22,959 bases of DNA from an uncultured Bacilli bacterium (GTDB taxonomy: Bacteria; Bacillota_I; Bacilli_A; RF39; UBA660). Of this stretch, positions 7,308 to 14,003 are shown in pieces (position 1 is the stretch's first letter; each line of letters starts with the position of its first letter). A program made the translations under genes and the position numbers. Under the pieces are notes generated by a model. The model was not told the origin of the DNA and did no database searches. It was given only the letters and a program-made list of their open reading frames with translations. The DNA lies in assembly GCA_934095805.1 (NCBI GenBank), contig CAKOKV010000001.1, positions 1-22,959 of the forward strand. Direction: 5' to 3'.

Positions 7308-8232
7308 ATCCGTGTCTTCCACCACCACTACTATGACCACCACCAGATGAACCACTGCTTGATGAGAATCCTCCGCCTCCGCCTGATGATGATTCTGTTC
7401 TTCTATAGTGTGTAGTATGTGATGAAATTAAATTTTTAGTTCTCTTTGTATAACTAATACTTGAATTATTCAAATATCCAGTTGCTCTTGTATCTTTCTT
7501 TACCATTTTATTTTTATTAACCATAATAGTTAAAGTTATAATAGTTACAAATGTTGAAGCGATTAAAGCTATTAACCATGGAACATTATATTTCTTTTTT
7601 AAATATCCCATATCATCTATATAGTAATTTTTATACTCACTTGGTATTCCTTGTTCATAATAATTCTTATATATATCAACAAAACTTGAAAATCCATCCA
7701 TATAATTTTTGTTTTTCAAATCTGGATATATTGCATCCAACATATTTTCGCTTCTTTCATATGAATAATATAATTGTGCATTACCAAACATATATACATT
7801 AAAATATGGATCAGTTTCATATGTATTTCTAAATAGAATAACTCCACTATAATTTTCAAAATCTATACCAAAATCATTATAATCATAAAAATCAACTGCA
7901 TAATCTTCATTTTCACTGTCAAGTACATATGGAAGAGAATCAATAAGAATAACCATATCCATTTTTGTTTTAGTAATATAATCATCTATTAGACTTTTAA
8001 GTTCCACTTTTTCTTCTTCTGTTAACACATTAGAATAGTCATATATCTTTTCACTAGCATCAACATATTTTGTATTTTTAACATTATCTATATTACTATC
8101 AGTTATACTCCACTTTTTATTAACACCATAATTATTTGCTTCATTTCTTTCCTTTAATGTTACTTCGGCTTTTAAACTAAAAGGTAATATTAACAATATT
8201 GTTAAAATAATTATTTTGACTAACTTTTTCAT
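7306..8232 (-). CDS. TPM-domain surface protein with Gly/Ser/His-rich tail
   Basis: This 308-aa protein has a signal peptide (1-22, cleavage likely after KA), a TPM domain (about 60-195, with YDYSNVLTEEEKVELKSLI and SGVILF), one TM helix (about 217-238) and a low-complexity Ser/Gly/His tail (280-308). The architecture is that of YgcG/TPM proteins: the domain lies outside the membrane and the tail inside. Members have been linked to phosphatase activity and to photosystem repair in plants, but the bacterial role is poorly defined. SD GGGAGG precedes ATG 8232. Its start overlaps the stop of the zinc-ribbon gene (ATGA), so the two products are probably made together and may form one membrane complex. 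Confidence 0.85.
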   Translation of the reverse strand: MKKLVKIIILTILLILPFSLKAEVTLKERNEANNYGVNKKWSITDSNIDNVKNTKYVDASEKIYDYSNVLTEEEKVELKSLIDDYITKTKMDMVILIDSLPYVLDSENEDYAVDFYDYNDFGIDFENYSGVILFRNTYETDPYFNVYMFGNAQLYYSYERSENMLDAIYPDLKNKNYMDGFSSFVDIYKNYYEQGIPSEYKNYYIDDMGYLKKKYNVPWLIALIASTFVTIITLTIMVNKNKMVKKDTRATGYLNNSSISYTKRTKNLISSHTTHYRRTESSSGGGGGFSSSSGSSGGGHSSGGGRHG

Positions 8233-9335
8233 TTATTACCTCCCAAGAAGAAGATTAAATAACTTATAATTATAACTATTACAAATGTAATTATGAATGT
8301 TATAATTGCATATTTAACTGCTTTCTTTTTATCTACTGGAATATTTCCTACAAATTCTCCTGTTTGACCATTCATTGCAAATATATAAAATTTATTATTA
8401 TATTTAACATTTATCATCCATACAGGTAATAAAACATATTTTGTTAATAACTTGTTAGCAGAAAACTTATCTTTTATTACAGATTTAATTCCCATTCCCA
8501 TATCATTTTTCATTTCATCTCTTGCGGAATTGATACTTCTGCTACTAGCAGTTTTAAAACTTTCAATTTCTTCAACATCATATTTTTCTGCAAGGAATCC
8601 AGAAAGATATGCATGATTATAATTTTCAAGTTCTTCATAATCAAATGGTTCAATCGTATTCATAATATCATCATCGAATCTTGTTGAACCATCTACTGGA
8701 ATTTTATTAAATTCCATTGTTCCTTCTCTTTCAAGTTTATATGTATCTATTTTAGTATAAACTGTATCTCCTATTGTCCAAGAACTACTTTTTGTACTTG
8801 TAGCAGCTAACTCTCCAGCTACTTTAACATCAAATAACCAAAATGGAATATATACTCCTCTTATTTTTTCTATGTTTTTTGCATCATTGAAAAAATTTGG
8901 CATAAGAGGTCTACCTTTATTTAAACTTTTAAATGATTCAATAGCGAGTTCTTTTTCATTTTTAAATGGAATTATCATATCAGGAGCAAATTTACCAGAT
9001 AATTTTTCTTTTAATATTGCTGTATTTCCACAATAAATACAGAATGTTGCTGCTGTTTGTTCATCTGCTATAATTTTAGCTCCACAATCTTTACAATTAT
9101 ATTCTACATACTTTGCCTTTTCATTCTCTGCTTTTAGTTTTTCTTGCAATAGAGTTTTTTCATTTGTATCTTCTTTTAAATTATTCTTTTCATTGCTTGC
9201 ATTATTGTATTTTTTCATTTCTTCAAGAGTAAATTCGCTTTTACAATAATCGCACTTCCATTTTTTTAAATTTGGTTTATATAAAATGGGAGCTCCACAA
9301 GCAGGACATTTATTATCCAATGCTCTATTTGCCAT
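8229..9335 (-). CDS. Double zinc-ribbon membrane protein (TFIIB-type/DnaJ-like zinc ribbon)
   Basis: This 368-aa protein has two Cys4 zinc ribbons at the N-terminus: C10/C13/C28/C31 (CPACG, CDYC) and C81/C84/C99/C102 (CKDCG, CIYCG). A Lys/Glu-rich probable coiled coil (about 40-76) separates them. A beta-rich middle domain follows, with PFWLFDVKVAGE and a later LPVWMINVKYNNKFYIFAMN, and a single C-terminal TM helix (about 342-364). It therefore appears tail-anchored with the ribbons in the cytoplasm. The first ribbon resembles those described as TFIIB-type, but no DNA-binding role is implied. AGGTGA precedes ATG 9335, with TGATATAAT at 9354-9362. It is coupled to the TPM gene, an association seen in other Bacillota. 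Confidence 0.82.
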   Translation of the reverse strand: MANRALDNKCPACGAPILYKPNLKKWKCDYCKSEFTLEEMKKYNNASNEKNNLKEDTNEKTLLQEKLKAENEKAKYVEYNCKDCGAKIIADEQTAATFCIYCGNTAILKEKLSGKFAPDMIIPFKNEKELAIESFKSLNKGRPLMPNFFNDAKNIEKIRGVYIPFWLFDVKVAGELAATSTKSSSWTIGDTVYTKIDTYKLEREGTMEFNKIPVDGSTRFDDDIMNTIEPFDYEELENYNHAYLSGFLAEKYDVEEIESFKTASSRSINSARDEMKNDMGMGIKSVIKDKFSANKLLTKYVLLPVWMINVKYNNKFYIFAMNGQTGEFVGNIPVDKKKAVKYAIITFIITFVIVIIISYLIFFLGGNK

Positions 9336-9353
9336 ATTAATTCACCTACTTTA

Positions 9354-9362
9354 ATTATATCA
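9354..9362 (-). promoter_or_regulatory. Extended -10 promoter of the zinc-ribbon/TPM operon
   Basis: Minus-strand TGATATAAT, 18 nt before the ATG at 9335. It is separated from the upstream lipoprotein gene by a terminator at 9386-9406. Confidence 0.6.
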
Positions 9363-9385
9363 TTTATATTAACAAATTATTTAAA

Positions 9386-9406
9386 AAGTGTACTTGGTAT
9401 ACACTT
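9386..9406 (-). terminator. Terminator of the lipoprotein gene
   Basis: AAGTGTA (9386-9392) pairs with TACACTT (9400-9406). On the minus strand it is followed by TTTTTAAA. It overlaps the lipoprotein stop codon. Confidence 0.7.
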
Positions 9407-9890
9407 AAACTTCAACAGTATTTAAATATTTTAGTAATACAGGTTTTAATTCATCTTTATTTTTATTTTCACAGTATGATGTCACTAACCAAAAACCAGT
9501 TTTACCTTTATATACAGCACTTATATAATAGAACTCTTTGCCACTTACAGATGCTGTATAATCAAAATAATAATACTTTCCATTTTCACTTTTTTTACTA
9601 TCATATTTTTCACCATTTGCATATTCTACTACTTTTAAATAATCTTCTAATGATGAATCTGAATTTATATTTACTTCTTCTAAACTTTCGAAATCCTCAA
9701 ATGTAGCAACGATGCCAACATCTGTTGATTCATAGTAATATGTTGAACTTAAATTATCTTTCTTATAAAAATCATCTGTTAATGTTATTTTAAAATTATC
9801 CTCTGTAAAAGTTTCTTCTGTTGATAAATCACAAGCTGTTATAAAAACAAGTAATGATAATATAGCTAATATTTTAAATACTTTTTTCAT
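9405..9890 (-). CDS. Putative lipoprotein
   Basis: A 161-aa exported protein. The N-terminus MKKVFKILAILSLLVFITAC is a lipoprotein signal with lipobox ITAC and the lipidated Cys at residue 20. The mature part is acidic and beta-rich. It contains FKITLTDDFYKKD near the start and ends in repeated Tyr/Lys segments (KYYYFDY, FYYISAVYKGK). This layout resembles small PsbP/DUF-type lipoproteins of Bacillota that monitor or bind something at the cell surface. I cannot name the family. SD AGGAGG lies before ATG 9890, with an extended -10 at 9907-9915. It is monocistronic by its own terminator. Confidence 0.8.
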   Translation of the reverse strand: MKKVFKILAILSLLVFITACDLSTEETFTEDNFKITLTDDFYKKDNLSSTYYYESTDVGIVATFEDFESLEEVNINSDSSLEDYLKVVEYANGEKYDSKKSENGKYYYFDYTASVSGKEFYYISAVYKGKTGFWLVTSYCENKNKDELKPVLLKYLNTVEV

Positions 9891-9906
9891 ATATCCTCCT
9901 GTTTTG

Positions 9907-9935
9907 ATTATAACATTTATTATTTATATTTTCAC
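9907..9935 (-). promoter_or_regulatory. Promoter of the lipoprotein gene
   Basis: Extended -10 TGTTATAAT (9907-9915) with a partial -35 GTGAAA (9930-9935), spacing 17 bp. The rest of 9891-10076 is AT-rich with no other structure that I can support. Confidence 0.55.
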
Positions 9936-10050
9936 TTTATTTTCACGATTTTTTAAAATTATAAAAATAATTAATTTGATTATTTTATATTATGATTATT
10001 TGGAAAGAATTAAAAAATAAAATAAAAACTAGACTATCTTGTTTTTTATA

Positions 10051-10059
10051 TGATAATAT
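10051..10059 (+). promoter_or_regulatory. Extended -10 promoter of the nucleotidyltransferase gene
   Basis: TGATAATAT with a poor -35 (TAGACT at 10030-10035, spacing 18). The start ATG 10077 follows SD GAGGTGA at 10067-10073. Confidence 0.4.
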
Positions 10060-10076
10060 TATTGTAGAGGTGAAAT

Positions 10077-10961
10077 ATGACATTAGTAATTATGGCTGCT
10101 GGTATGGGCAGTAGATTTGGGGGACTTAAGCAAATTGAAGCAGTTGGTCCAAATGGAGAGTTTATAATAGATTATTCTATTTATGATGCTATTAAAGCAG
10201 GCTTTACAAAAGTAGTATTTATTATAAAAGAAGAAAATTATGAGATTTTTAAAGAAACAATTGGTAAAAGAATAAGCGATCATATTAAAGTTGAATATGT
10301 TTTTCAAAATAATGATAATGTTCCTGTTAATATACCAAACGAAAGAATTAAACCACTTGGTACCGCACATGCTATATTATGTTGTAAAGATAAGGTTCAT
10401 GAAAACTTTGCAATAATTAATGCAGATGATTTTTACGGTAGAGATTCTTATCTAAAAGTTAAAGATTTTATTTCTAATAGTAAGAATGATAAAGAATTTG
10501 CACTTATAGGATATAATGCAATTGACACTATAACAAATAATGGTTCTGTTAAAAGAGGAATTTGTAATGTAAAAGATAATTATTTAGTTAATTTAAATGA
10601 AAGTGTAATAAACTTAGAAAATGGTAAATTAAATGCTAAAACATTAGTCGATAATAAAGATATAGAAGTACATAACAATACAACTGTATCTATGAATATG
10701 TTTGGCTTTACTCCAAAACTATTTGAACTACTTGAAAATGATTTTAAAGACTTCTTAGATAACAATGATTTAATGACAGCTGAATACCTAATACCAGAAG
10801 AAGTAAATAAGTATTTAAAGAATAATATAGTAAAGGTAAAAGTTATTAAAACAACTTCTAAATGGTATGGAATCACTTACAAAGAAGATTTACAATTAAT
10901 AAAAGATGAAATTAAAAAACTAATAAATGATGGTATATATCCAGAAAATTTATGGAAATAA
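10077..10961 (+). CDS. Sugar-phosphate nucleotidyltransferase (NTP_transferase family)
   Basis: This 294-aa GT-A-fold enzyme transfers a nucleotidyl group from NTP to a sugar 1-phosphate (or similar phosphate) to give an activated sugar. The nucleotide-binding loop AAGMGSRFGGLKQ (residues 7-19), KPLGTAHAI (92-100) and the metal-binding NADDFYG (115-121) are all intact. Length fits bacterial glucose-1-phosphate uridylyltransferase-like enzymes. The C-terminal ~80 residues lack a left-handed hexapeptide acyltransferase helix. It stands alone, converging on a UgtP-like glycosyltransferase that would need UDP-glucose, which makes a UDP-sugar product attractive but unproven. SD GAGGTGA precedes ATG 10077. 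Confidence 0.88.
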   Translation: MTLVIMAAGMGSRFGGLKQIEAVGPNGEFIIDYSIYDAIKAGFTKVVFIIKEENYEIFKETIGKRISDHIKVEYVFQNNDNVPVNIPNERIKPLGTAHAILCCKDKVHENFAIINADDFYGRDSYLKVKDFISNSKNDKEFALIGYNAIDTITNNGSVKRGICNVKDNYLVNLNESVINLENGKLNAKTLVDNKDIEVHNNTTVSMNMFGFTPKLFELLENDFKDFLDNNDLMTAEYLIPEEVNKYLKNNIVKVKVIKTTSKWYGITYKEDLQLIKDEIKKLINDGIYPENLWK

Positions 10962-10992
10962 AAAGCTCTATTTAAAAAAATAGATCTTTTTT
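10961..10992. terminator. Bidirectional terminator between convergent genes
   Basis: AAAAG-C-TCTATTT (10961-10973) pairs with AAATAGA-T-CTTTT (10978-10990), with one C/T mismatch and a 4-nt loop. It is flanked by A- and T-runs on either side, so it can act for both the nucleotidyltransferase and the glycosyltransferase unit. Confidence 0.7.
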
Positions 10993-12079
10993 AATAATTA
11001 TTTTTAATAAAATCAACTAAATCTTTTGCTGAATTATTATTTATATATTTTTCTTGATTTGATATTATTTCTTTTTGTTTATCTTTATTTTGAAGTAAAT
11101 ATTTACAATTATTTATTATTTCTTCTTTATTGTTGCATATTAAATTCATATTTCTTTTATTAAAAAACTTAGCATTATATGTTTCTATACCTGGTATTGG
11201 AAATATATGAAGTAATGGTTTTCTTATACTAGCAATTTCAGTTGATGATAGTCCTCCTGGTTTTGATAAAACTATATCGCTTGAATAAATTAAATCATTA
11301 ATATTGGAAACAAATCCTAACACTATTAGATTTTCATTTTTAATGTTATTTAATCTATCATATAATTTTTTATTTGTTCCACATACCACAATAACTTTTG
11401 TATTTTCTTGTTTTAATAATTCTGTTATAACAGTATCAACACTACCAAATCCCATACTTCCAAGCATAATAAGTATTAAATTTTCGTTATTAATATTTAA
11501 ATCTTTTCTTATATTTTTAGCTTGCTTAATAAATCTTGTTGATACTGGAATTCCTGTTGTTAATAACTTGTCAGTAGATATTTTCTTTTTATTAAACTTT
11601 TCTTCTAAATCTTTATTTGTAATAAAATAATCCGGTTTAACCTCTTCCATAAATGGACATGGTTCATAATCAGTAGCCACAAAAAGAAAATGAATATTAT
11701 CATAATCTTTATCTTTATTTATTGATGTTAATGTTAAAGCTGGAAATAAATGTGTTGTTATAACTAAATCTATATTATTATTTTTTATATAGTTATATAA
11801 CTTTTTCTTATGTAATTTATTTACTAAATACACAGGACTTTTAATTCCTGTTTTGCTATATATTTCTCCCATCTTATAGATATTTTTGAATATTTTACCT
11901 TCATTACCAAGAGATTTTAAATATATTTTCTCTGATAAACCTTTAGCTTTCTCGTTAACAATATCGTAAAAATCTTTAAATTCACAATCTATATTATTTA
12001 GTTTCAATTCTTCTTCTATGTATCTAGCACAAGAATTATGTCCACCACCTGTACTACAAGATAATAATAATATTTTCAT
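10991..12079 (-). CDS. UgtP/MGDG-synthase-like glycosyltransferase (GT28)
   Basis: A 362-aa glycosyltransferase. The N-terminal half is an MGDG_synth domain beginning LLLSCSTGGGHNSCARYIEE (4-23), whose GGGH loop binds the acceptor lipid/diphosphate. The C-terminal half is GT28 with TGIPVSTRF (175-183), LGSMGFGSV (206-214) and the sugar-nucleotide motif KPGGLSSTE (273-281). Family members transfer glucose or galactose from UDP-sugar to diacylglycerol, giving membrane glycolipids and the lipoteichoic acid anchor; MurG is a more distant relative. There is no TM segment, so it would act as a peripheral membrane protein. SD AGGAGG precedes ATG 12079. It is 7 nt after the EF-Tu-like gene, in one operon. 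Confidence 0.85.
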   Translation of the reverse strand: MKILLLSCSTGGGHNSCARYIEEELKLNNIDCEFKDFYDIVNEKAKGLSEKIYLKSLGNEGKIFKNIYKMGEIYSKTGIKSPVYLVNKLHKKKLYNYIKNNNIDLVITTHLFPALTLTSINKDKDYDNIHFLFVATDYEPCPFMEEVKPDYFITNKDLEEKFNKKKISTDKLLTTGIPVSTRFIKQAKNIRKDLNINNENLILIMLGSMGFGSVDTVITELLKQENTKVIVVCGTNKKLYDRLNNIKNENLIVLGFVSNINDLIYSSDIVLSKPGGLSSTEIASIRKPLLHIFPIPGIETYNAKFFNKRNMNLICNNKEEIINNCKYLLQNKDKQKEIISNQEKYINNNSAKDLVDFIKNNY

Positions 12080-12086
12080 AAACCTC

Positions 12087-12836
12087 CTATTTAATTAATT
12101 CAGTTACAGTACCTGTTCCTATCTCTCTTCCGTTTTCTCTTATACTAAATGTTGAATCTTTTTCCATAGCGACAGTTGTATCAAGTTCAATAGTTGCTGA
12201 TTTTGTTTCTCCTGGATTTATCATTTCTTCATCATTATCTAGTATTATTGTTCCTTTATATGACTCTATTTTAAATACAAATGAAGATGAATAATTGTTA
12301 TATATTGGCATATCATTTCCACCTTCTTTTAATGTATTTATATGAATATTTGCTTTAAATTTATTTGTTGCTGTTATAGAACTTGGACTAGCAATTGTTT
12401 GTCCTCTTAAAACTTGACTTTTATTAACATCTTTTAAAATTATTGATATATAGTCACCTTTTGTTGCAACAGAAGTTTCTTTTTCTTGTTTCTCTATTTT
12501 GTGAATATTAGTTGATATTATTTTATTATCACCTAAAATTTCTACTTTATCACCTTCGTGTATGGTTCCTTGTGATATCGTACCAGTTACTGCTACACCT
12601 GTTGGAGTAGTAAAAATATCTTCTATTACCATACGAAATGCACTTGTATCTTCTACTTTTGCAGTTGTAGGTTGAGTTGTCTTTTCAATAACTTTCTGTG
12701 TTGTTTTTGTTGTTGTATTACTTTCATTTTCCTTCTTTTTCATATTTTTAGAACATATTAGCATTATTCCTATTCCAAAAACAATAATAACCATTACAGC
12801 TATACCTATTATTTGTGATTTTTTTTCATCTGTCAT
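12087..12836 (-). CDS. Membrane-anchored protein with EF-Tu domains II and III, no GTPase domain
   Basis: A 249-aa protein. Residues 9-28 form one TM helix, followed by a Lys/Thr-rich linker (about 30-64). Residues 67-150 match EF-Tu domain II (FRMVIEDIFTTPTGVAVTG, then GTIHEGDKVEI, then VLRGQTIASPSSI). Residues 157-249 match EF-Tu domain III (TLKEGGNDMPIY, then EEMINPGETKSATIEL, then FSIRENGREIGTGTV). The order and spacing are those of true EF-Tu, but there is no G domain and hence no GXXXXGK, DXXG or NKXD. Start ATG 12836 has GGAG 9 nt upstream. The ATG at 12851 lies before the predicted transcription start and is rejected. TM orientation is unclear: five Lys follow the helix, but the Thr-rich linker looks extracytoplasmic. 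Function is unknown. Confidence 0.88.
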   Translation of the reverse strand: MTDEKKSQIIGIAVMVIIVFGIGIMLICSKNMKKKENESNTTTKTTQKVIEKTTQPTTAKVEDTSAFRMVIEDIFTTPTGVAVTGTISQGTIHEGDKVEILGDNKIISTNIHKIEKQEKETSVATKGDYISIILKDVNKSQVLRGQTIASPSSITATNKFKANIHINTLKEGGNDMPIYNNYSSSFVFKIESYKGTIILDNDEEMINPGETKSATIELDTTVAMEKDSTFSIRENGREIGTGTVTELIK

Positions 12837-12855
12837 TTTATCACTCTCCATATAT

Positions 12856-12864
12856 AGTATAACA
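12856..12864 (-). promoter_or_regulatory. Extended -10 promoter of the EF-Tu-like/glycosyltransferase operon
   Basis: Minus-strand TGTTATACT. A start about 7 nt downstream puts the 5' end near 12849, downstream of the first in-frame ATG. This is the reason for choosing ATG 12836. Confidence 0.55.
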
Positions 12865-12944
12865 TGATTCGATTTTTTTGACTTCTGTTTATATATATGA
12901 TATGTAAAATTTTGTACAATACTTATAATATGTTTTTATATAAA

Positions 12945-12966
12945 AACTATGACAACTGTCATAGTT
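12945..12966 (-). terminator. Terminator of the DUF1653 unit
   Basis: AACTATGAC (12945-12953) pairs perfectly with GTCATAGTT (12958-12966) around a 4-nt loop. On the minus strand TTTTTATA follows. It overlaps the stop of the DUF1653 gene. Confidence 0.85.
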
Positions 12967-13210
12967 ATTTTTCTTTTACAGACTTTATATTTTGTAACTC
13001 AAATCTATATTTTTGTTTAATCTCTGGATACTTATCATGATCTACTTCAGAAATAAACATATCATATGGCCTGATATACAGTTTAGCATCTCCATATAGT
13101 GCTCTATATACAACATATTTTTTTCCTGACTCACTGTGAATTGCAATATCCTCTACAAAATATAAATCTCCTTTAAAATGTTTATAAATTGCTTTAGTTT
13201 TAACTTCCAT
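12965..13210 (-). CDS. DUF1653-family protein
   Basis: This 81-aa protein matches the small DUF1653 family. [20 protein letters not shown], then VVYRALYGD, then [12 protein letters not shown] are the family blocks (a compact, mostly beta domain of 60-75 residues). The biochemical role of the family is not established. AGGAG precedes ATG 13210. It follows a run of short ORFs (13619-13224) on the same strand with a 13-nt gap to the nearest, and ends in a strong terminator. Confidence 0.85.
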   Translation of the reverse strand: MEVKTKAIYKHFKGDLYFVEDIAIHSESGKKYVVYRALYGDAKLYIRPYDMFISEVDHDKYPEIKQKYRFELQNIKSVKEK

Positions 13211-13223
13211 ACTTTTCTCCTAT

Positions 13224-13349
13224 TTATTTAATTTCTTTCCAATCTCCAGTATATGCTTCCCATAACAATTTATTAAGAATGACTGTCATAGTCCCAAATA
13301 TTGATGTAGACACACATATACATGTTATTATTCCTTCTTGAGCTTCCAT
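13224..13349 (-). CDS. Small membrane peptide, 41 aa
   Basis: ATG 13347-13349 to TAA 13224-13226 encodes 41 residues. A hydrophobic stretch (IITCICVSTSIFGTMTVIL) is followed by LLWEAYTGDWKEIK. There is no signal sequence, and the SD is weak (GGGAAAG, about 6 nt upstream). It overlaps the end of the preceding 25-aa ORF by 22 nt and lies 13 nt before the DUF1653 gene. The LLWE(A/S)Y sequence recurs in the preceding ORF. It could be a real small protein or debris of a larger gene. Confidence 0.4.
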   Translation of the reverse strand: MEAQEGIITCICVSTSIFGTMTVILNKLLWEAYTGDWKEIK

Positions 13350-13405
13350 CTGTAGCTTTCCCACAAAAGGATATTATAAGCAACAAATACTCCTAGTATA
13401 AACAT
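13328..13405 (-). CDS. Possible 25-aa TM peptide
   Basis: ATG 13403-13405 to TAA 13328-13330 encodes MFILGVFVAYNILLWESYR plus a basic tail KLKKE. The frame is open further back to a TAA at 13451-13453, and the same frame ends the frameshifted ORF upstream, so it could be the end of a decayed membrane-protein gene. No SD precedes the ATG. The tail YNILLWESYR resembles LNKLLWEAYT of the next ORF. Confidence 0.3.
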   Translation of the reverse strand: MFILGVFVAYNILLWESYRWKLKKE

Positions 13406-13453
13406 ATCATAATATTTTATTTTTTTAAAGATTAACTTTAAAATATCAATTTA

Positions 13454-13619
13454 TTACTTTTTCATATATCTTTTTTCCAAATCTAACACAAATCGAAGTA
13501 AACTTTTTTCTTTTATTTTTAATTCTAATATGTCAGTGCCCGTTTCATCAGCGGTTTCATAAGCAATCTTTTTTATTATTTATCATATCATTGAAATCTT
13601 TTTTATTTTCATTTGACAT
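13454..13619 (-). pseudogene. Short ORF interrupted by a frameshift in an A6 run
   Basis: ATG 13617-13619 has a good SD (AGGTGA) and an extended -10, TGATATAAT, at 13635-13643. The frame stops after 20 codons (TGA 13557-13559). Removing one A from the A6 run at 13569-13574 would give a 54-residue protein that begins MSNENKKDFNDMINNKK and continues IAYETADETGTDILELK. It would end LDLEKRYMKK at 13454. The intact promoter and SD suggest recent loss, phase variation or slippage rather than chance. I do not recognise the product. Confidence 0.45.
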
Positions 13620-13634
13620 TATATCACCTACTTT

Positions 13635-13643
13635 ATTATATCA
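13635..13643 (-). promoter_or_regulatory. Extended -10 promoter upstream of the small-ORF/DUF1653 cluster
   Basis: Minus-strand TGATATAAT, 16 nt upstream of ATG 13619 and followed by AGGTGA. It lies just past the terminator of the upstream two-TM gene, so it probably drives the short ORFs and the DUF1653 gene. Confidence 0.5.
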
Positions 13644-13673
13644 TCTACTATATAATTTCTAAAACAAATAAAA

Positions 13674-13693
13674 AGTGTTATCAAATTAACACT
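13674..13693 (-). terminator. Terminator of the small two-TM protein gene
   Basis: AGTGTTA (13674-13680) pairs with TAACACT (13687-13693), loop 6 nt. On the minus strand TTTTTATTTGTTTT follows. It overlaps the stop codon at 13692. Confidence 0.75.
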
Positions 13694-13919
13694 ATTTTAC
13701 ATTTTCTTTTTTACTTTCATTTTCTTTTTTATTTTCATTTGATACATATAATGCTGATAAAACTATTCCTATTAAGTTTACCCCTATTGAAATGCCAAGT
13801 AATACTCCACTAGCAAAGTCTCCAAAAGAACTATTTCCACCTTTAGTGAAAAATGTATATGCTAAATATAAAACATTACCTAAAACAATTAATGATAATC
13901 CTGTTTTTAATTTACTCAT
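13692..13919 (-). CDS. Small two-TM membrane protein
   Basis: A 75-aa protein with two hydrophobic segments (about 5-25 and 36-58) joined by a short Gly/Ser loop. The charged tail is rich in Asn, Glu and Lys (NENKKENESKKENVK), most likely cytoplasmic. No family is recognised. SD AGGAGG precedes ATG 13919, with TATAAT on the minus strand at 13943-13948. The DNA encoding the tail shares a 19-bp exact direct repeat with the start of the frameshifted ORF at 13598-13616. It is monocistronic and divergent from the giant-protein operon. Confidence 0.65.
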   Translation of the reverse strand: MSKLKTGLSLIVLGNVLYLAYTFFTKGGNSSFGDFASGVLLGISIGVNLIGIVLSALYVSNENKKENESKKENVK

Positions 13920-13961
13920 ACTTTACCTCCTATATCACATACATTATACATATCAATTTTA

Positions 13962-13970
13962 TGATATAAT
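13962..13970 (+). promoter_or_regulatory. Extended -10 promoter of the giant-protein operon
   Basis: TGATATAAT with no convincing -35, followed by AATAGATAGT and the ribosome site GGGCGGTG (13991-13998) before ATG 14004. Confidence 0.6.
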
Positions 13971-14003
13971 TATAAATAATAGATAGTATTGGGCGGTGTA
14001 CTT

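Noticed and set aside
7310..7395. Low-complexity repeat that could be a tandem array
   Set aside because: It is the Gly/Ser/His codon-biased tail of the TPM protein, ordinary for this family.
12945..12966. Palindrome TGACAACTGTCA resembling the TetR operator core
   Set aside because: It sits in a perfect 9-bp hairpin followed by T5 at a stop codon; it is a terminator, and its centre lacks the Y-NNN-R pattern of the operators.
13557..13580. Programmed -1 frameshift at A-AAA-AAG in the small ORF
   Set aside because: The heptamer fits a classical slippery site, but the downstream reading frame needs a +1 shift (or loss of one A), so slippage or mutation is more likely.
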